Positions 5,434 to 7,497 of a stretch of 7,497 nt of DNA are shown here, in pieces. Source of the DNA: RUG760 sp045642205 (GTDB lineage: Bacteria > Bacillota > Clostridia > Lachnospirales > Bianqueaceae); contig JAZUIK010000026.1 of NCBI GenBank assembly GCA_045642205.1, forward strand, positions 1-7,497. Direction: 5' to 3'. The translations under genes were made by a program, and so were the position numbers. The notes beneath the pieces were generated by a model. The model saw nothing but the letters and a program-made list of their open reading frames with translations. It made no database searches and had not been told where the DNA came from. The first letter of the stretch is position 1; every line of letters starts with the position of its first letter.

Positions 5434-5479
5434 AAAAGATGGGAATGAATGAACATAAGTCATGCATTCCCATCTTTTT
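5433..5479. terminator. Bidirectional Rho-independent terminator between convergent operons
   Basis: Arms at 5433-5447 and 5465-5479 form a perfect 15-bp stem (AAAAAGATGGGAATG against its complement). Inside it, a 1x1 mismatch and an ATGA/TCAT pairing (5449-5452 with 5460-5463) leave a 7-nt loop. The A-run and T-run at the two ends give a U-tract on either strand. The stem begins at the last base of the membrane-protein stop codon and lies 32 nt beyond the atpC stop, so it can end both the plus-strand EEP operon and the minus-strand atp operon. Confidence 0.92.
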
Positions 5480-5510
5480 AATTTCAACAGTATTTACTAT
5501 TGTTGCCAAT

Positions 5511-5921
5511 TTACCGCATGCTGTTTCTCTTGATCTTCAGTCGATTAGTCGCCTTAGCCATCTCCAGTTCTGCCATATGGAATTCCTGGATACTGCGCTT
5601 TTGCAGCGTTGCCTCCCTGGCAGCATCCGCTTCTCTTCTGACTCTTTCTTCATCGATCTCCTCAGGACGCTCGATGGACTCGGCAAGGATCAGGACTTCT
5701 CCATCCTCCACCTTCATACAGCCACGGGAGATCGCTGCGATCAGGACATCCTGTCCCGGGATCCGATAAGTCATAACTCCGGGTACCAAAGCAGAAAACA
5801 GATTGCTGTGTCCCGCCTGGATACCGATCATTCCATCGGTAACCGGAACGATCAGCGATTCCAGCTCCCCTTCATAAAAGGGACCGTCCGCCTCAAGTAT
5901 CTTTACCTTAAAGCTTTTCAT
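5511..5921 (-). CDS. atpC: F1Fo ATP synthase subunit epsilon
   Basis: Epsilon belongs to the central stalk of F1 with gamma; it couples rotation to catalysis and can inhibit ATP hydrolysis through its C-terminal helices. The 136-residue product has the N-terminal beta-sandwich (FKVKILEADGPFYEGELESLIVPVTDGMIGI, GHSNLFSALVPGVM, and GCMKVEDGEVLILAES at 67-82). A charged C-terminal helical hairpin follows from about residue 85. Length and layout are normal for the family. The ATG (5921-5919) overlaps the atpD stop as ATGA, and AAAGGA lies 9 nt upstream inside atpD. It is the last gene of the atp operon and runs into the shared terminator. Confidence 0.96.
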   Translation of the reverse strand: MKSFKVKILEADGPFYEGELESLIVPVTDGMIGIQAGHSNLFSALVPGVMTYRIPGQDVLIAAISRGCMKVEDGEVLILAESIERPEEIDEERVRREADAAREATLQKRSIQEFHMAELEMAKATNRLKIKRNSMR

Positions 5922-7318
5922 GACTGCAGTTCCTTTGCCTTCTCGAAGACATCGTCGATCGTACCCACATTGAAGAAACAGGACTCAGGGATCGAATCCA
6001 GTTCGCCGTCCAGGATCATACGGAATCCACGGATAGTTTCCTTCAGCGGAACAAATTTCCCTTCCACACCGGTAAACTTCTCTGCTACGGAGAAGGGCTG
6101 AGAAAGGAATCGTTGGATCTTTCTGGCACGATAGACTGTGACCTTATCTTCTTCCGACAATTCGTCCATACCCAGGATCGCAATAATATCCTGCAGCTCG
6201 GCGTAGGTCTGTAAAGTTTCCTGTACTCTGCGGGCAATTTCATAGTGCTCTTCGCCGACGGTATCCGGCTCCAGAATACGGGATGTTGACGCCAGCGGAT
6301 CCACCGCAGGGTAGATACCCTGCTCAGCGATCTTACGGCTCAGGACTGTAGTAGAATCCAGATGGATAAAGGTGGTAGCAGGGGCAGGGTCTGTCAGGTC
6401 ATCCGCAGGCACATAGACTGCCTGGACAGAGGTAATAGAACCCTTGGAAGTAGAAGCGATACGCTCCTGCAGCTCACCCATTTCATTGGCCAAAGTAGGC
6501 TGATAACCTACCGCAGAAGGCATACGTCCCAGCATGGTAGATACTTCACTTCCCGCCTGAACAAAACGGAAAATGTTATCCACAAACAGCAGCACATCTC
6601 TGTGCTCTTCATCACGGAAATACTCTGCCATGGTCAATCCGGACAGGGCTACACGCATACGTACGCCGGGAGTCTCGTTCATCTGACCAAAGACCATCGC
6701 CGTCTTCTTGGCAACGCCGCTCTCATTCATTTCATTCCACAGATCATTACCTTCACGGCTTCTCTCCCCGACACCGGTAAAGATGGAATAGCCGCCATGC
6801 TCTGTGGCAATATTGTGGATCAGCTCCTGGATCAGGACGGTCTTACCGACACCGGCTCCACCGAACAATCCGATCTTTCCTCCACGGGGATAAGGTTCCA
6901 GAAGGTCAATGACCTTGATTCCGGTTTCCAGGATCTCAACATGGGGGCTCTGCTCTTCAAAGCTGGGAGCCTTTCTGTGGATATCCCAACGAATCACCTC
7001 GTCTGATACCTTTTCTCCTCCGTCAATGGGATCACCGAACAGGTTGAACATCCTGCCCAGAGTTGCTTCACCTACAGGCACCTGGATCGGATGACCGGTA
7101 GCGACTACTTCATCATCCAGAGCCAGCCCTTCGCTGTCACTCATCATAATGCAGCGAACACGGCCCGGTCCCAGATGCTGAGCCACTTCCATAATACGTG
7201 TCTTTCCATCCTTGGTAACCGTTAAAGCTTCTCTGATCCTGGGGAGTCTGGTTCCCGGAAATACGATATCCAGTACCGGTCCAGAGATCTCATCGATCTT
7301 TCCAATCATTGTATTCAT
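5918..7318 (-). CDS. atpD: F1Fo ATP synthase subunit beta (catalytic)
   Basis: The beta subunit carries the catalytic nucleotide sites of F1, three per alpha3beta3 hexamer on the cytoplasmic face of the membrane. All 466 residues are present, a normal length. Seen directly: Walker A GGAGVGKT (153-160), GERSREGND (184-192) with catalytic Glu185, LLFVDNIFRF (243-252) with the Walker B Asp, the GSEVSTMLGRMPSAVGYQPTL block, YPAVDPLAS (336-344) with the adenine-stacking Tyr336, and the DELSEED loop (385-391) that contacts gamma. The N-terminal beta-barrel begins IGKIDEISGPVLDIVF. The ATG (7318-7316) overlaps the atpG stop as ATGA; a weak AGGA precedes it, so coupling to atpG translation is likely. 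A second ATG three codons later is possible. Whether H+ or Na+ is the coupling ion depends on subunit c, outside the window. Confidence 0.98.
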   Translation of the reverse strand: MNTMIGKIDEISGPVLDIVFPGTRLPRIREALTVTKDGKTRIMEVAQHLGPGRVRCIMMSDSEGLALDDEVVATGHPIQVPVGEATLGRMFNLFGDPIDGGEKVSDEVIRWDIHRKAPSFEEQSPHVEILETGIKVIDLLEPYPRGGKIGLFGGAGVGKTVLIQELIHNIATEHGGYSIFTGVGERSREGNDLWNEMNESGVAKKTAMVFGQMNETPGVRMRVALSGLTMAEYFRDEEHRDVLLFVDNIFRFVQAGSEVSTMLGRMPSAVGYQPTLANEMGELQERIASTSKGSITSVQAVYVPADDLTDPAPATTFIHLDSTTVLSRKIAEQGIYPAVDPLASTSRILEPDTVGEEHYEIARRVQETLQTYAELQDIIAILGMDELSEEDKVTVYRARKIQRFLSQPFSVAEKFTGVEGKFVPLKETIRGFRMILDGELDSIPESCFFNVGTIDDVFEKAKELQS

Positions 7319-7497
7319 CGTTTTCGTTTTCCTATCGTTCCTGCGGAGATTTCTGTAATCTCCTGCGTGATGGCTGCCTGCCTGATCTGATTATACTGTG
7401 TATTCAGGTTATCGATCATCTCGACTGCATTGTCGTTGGCTGTCTGCATTGCACTCATTCGGGCATCCTGTTCAGAACAGAATGAGTCTACCAGTGC
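7315..7497 (-). CDS. atpG: F1Fo ATP synthase subunit gamma, C-terminal part (cut by window edge)
   Basis: Gamma is the rotating shaft of F1 and drives conformational change in the beta subunits. The last 60 residues are present, reading in frame from the window edge to a TGA at 7317-7315. Diagnostic of the gamma C-terminus are ARMSAMQTANDNAVEMI (12-28 of the fragment) and LNTQYNQIRQAAITQEITEI (31-50), which form the long C-terminal helix ending in a basic tail (GKRKR). The stop overlaps the atpD start (ATGA). Gene order gamma-beta-epsilon is the standard bacterial atp operon order. Confidence 0.95.
   Translation of the reverse strand, partial: ALVDSFCSEQDARMSAMQTANDNAVEMIDNLNTQYNQIRQAAITQEITEISAGTIGKRKR

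Noticed and set aside
5439..6101. Plus-strand open frame of 220 codons across atpC and the end of atpD
   Set aside because: It begins inside the bidirectional terminator stem and is antisense to two well-supported genes. No domain or ribosome site supports it.
6362..7006. Plus-strand open frame of 214 codons opposite atpD
   Set aside because: It lies wholly within the highly conserved atpD coding sequence, lacks a Shine-Dalgarno site, and its translation resembles no protein family. It is an antisense shadow.
1..7497. Defence system, prophage, insertion sequence or CRISPR array
   Set aside because: No transposase, integrase, recombinase, terminal inverted repeats, repeat-spacer pattern or toxin-antitoxin-like small gene pair was seen. 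The EEP protein alone is not evidence of a defence nuclease.

Overview
The window looks like core chromosome of a low-to-mid GC Firmicute of the class Clostridia, possibly a Lachnospiraceae-like gut anaerobe. Sampled coding lines run near 50% GC. The pointers are the atpG-atpD-atpC order with stop/start overlaps, strong AGGAGG-type Shine-Dalgarno (SD) sites, extended -10 promoters (TGCTATAAT), and the sequence style of the ATP synthase, TrmD and phosphatidyltransferase proteins. Genus-level assignment cannot be made from sequence alone. No IS element, CRISPR array, phage gene, tRNA or rRNA was seen.

Layout from left to right. (1) Bases 1-3114 hold a three-gene operon on the minus strand, read right to left: an RluA-type pseudouridine synthase, a GH29 alpha-L-fucosidase, and trmD (running off the left edge). 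The genes are packed tightly: a 10-nt overlap, then a TAATG stop/start. An extended -10 promoter at 3106-3114 drives it. (2) Bases 3116-3816 hold a single minus-strand gene for a CDP-alcohol phosphatidyltransferase, with its own promoter and a strong terminator. That terminator partly overlaps the next promoter. (3) Bases 3869-5479 hold a plus-strand two-gene operon: a cytoplasmic endonuclease/exonuclease/phosphatase (EEP) family enzyme, then a single-pass membrane protein of unknown function. The EEP gene has a near-consensus promoter and a strong SD. (4) A perfect 15-bp stem at 5433-5479 serves as a bidirectional terminator between this operon and the convergent ATP synthase operon. (5) Bases 5511-7497 hold the 3' end of the F1Fo ATP synthase operon on the minus strand: atpG (C-terminal part), atpD and atpC, each pair joined by an ATGA overlap.

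Functionally this is mostly housekeeping: RNA modification, phospholipid synthesis and energy conversion. Two parts are less ordinary. One is the intracellular fucosidase lodged between two RNA-modification genes in one operon. The other is the EEP/membrane-protein pair, in which a codon-optimised enzyme with an unusual insertion is coupled to an AT-richer orphan membrane gene. I did not find convincing evidence for a new defence or mobile system. Every intergenic gap is shorter than 200 bases and is explained by promoters, leaders and terminators.
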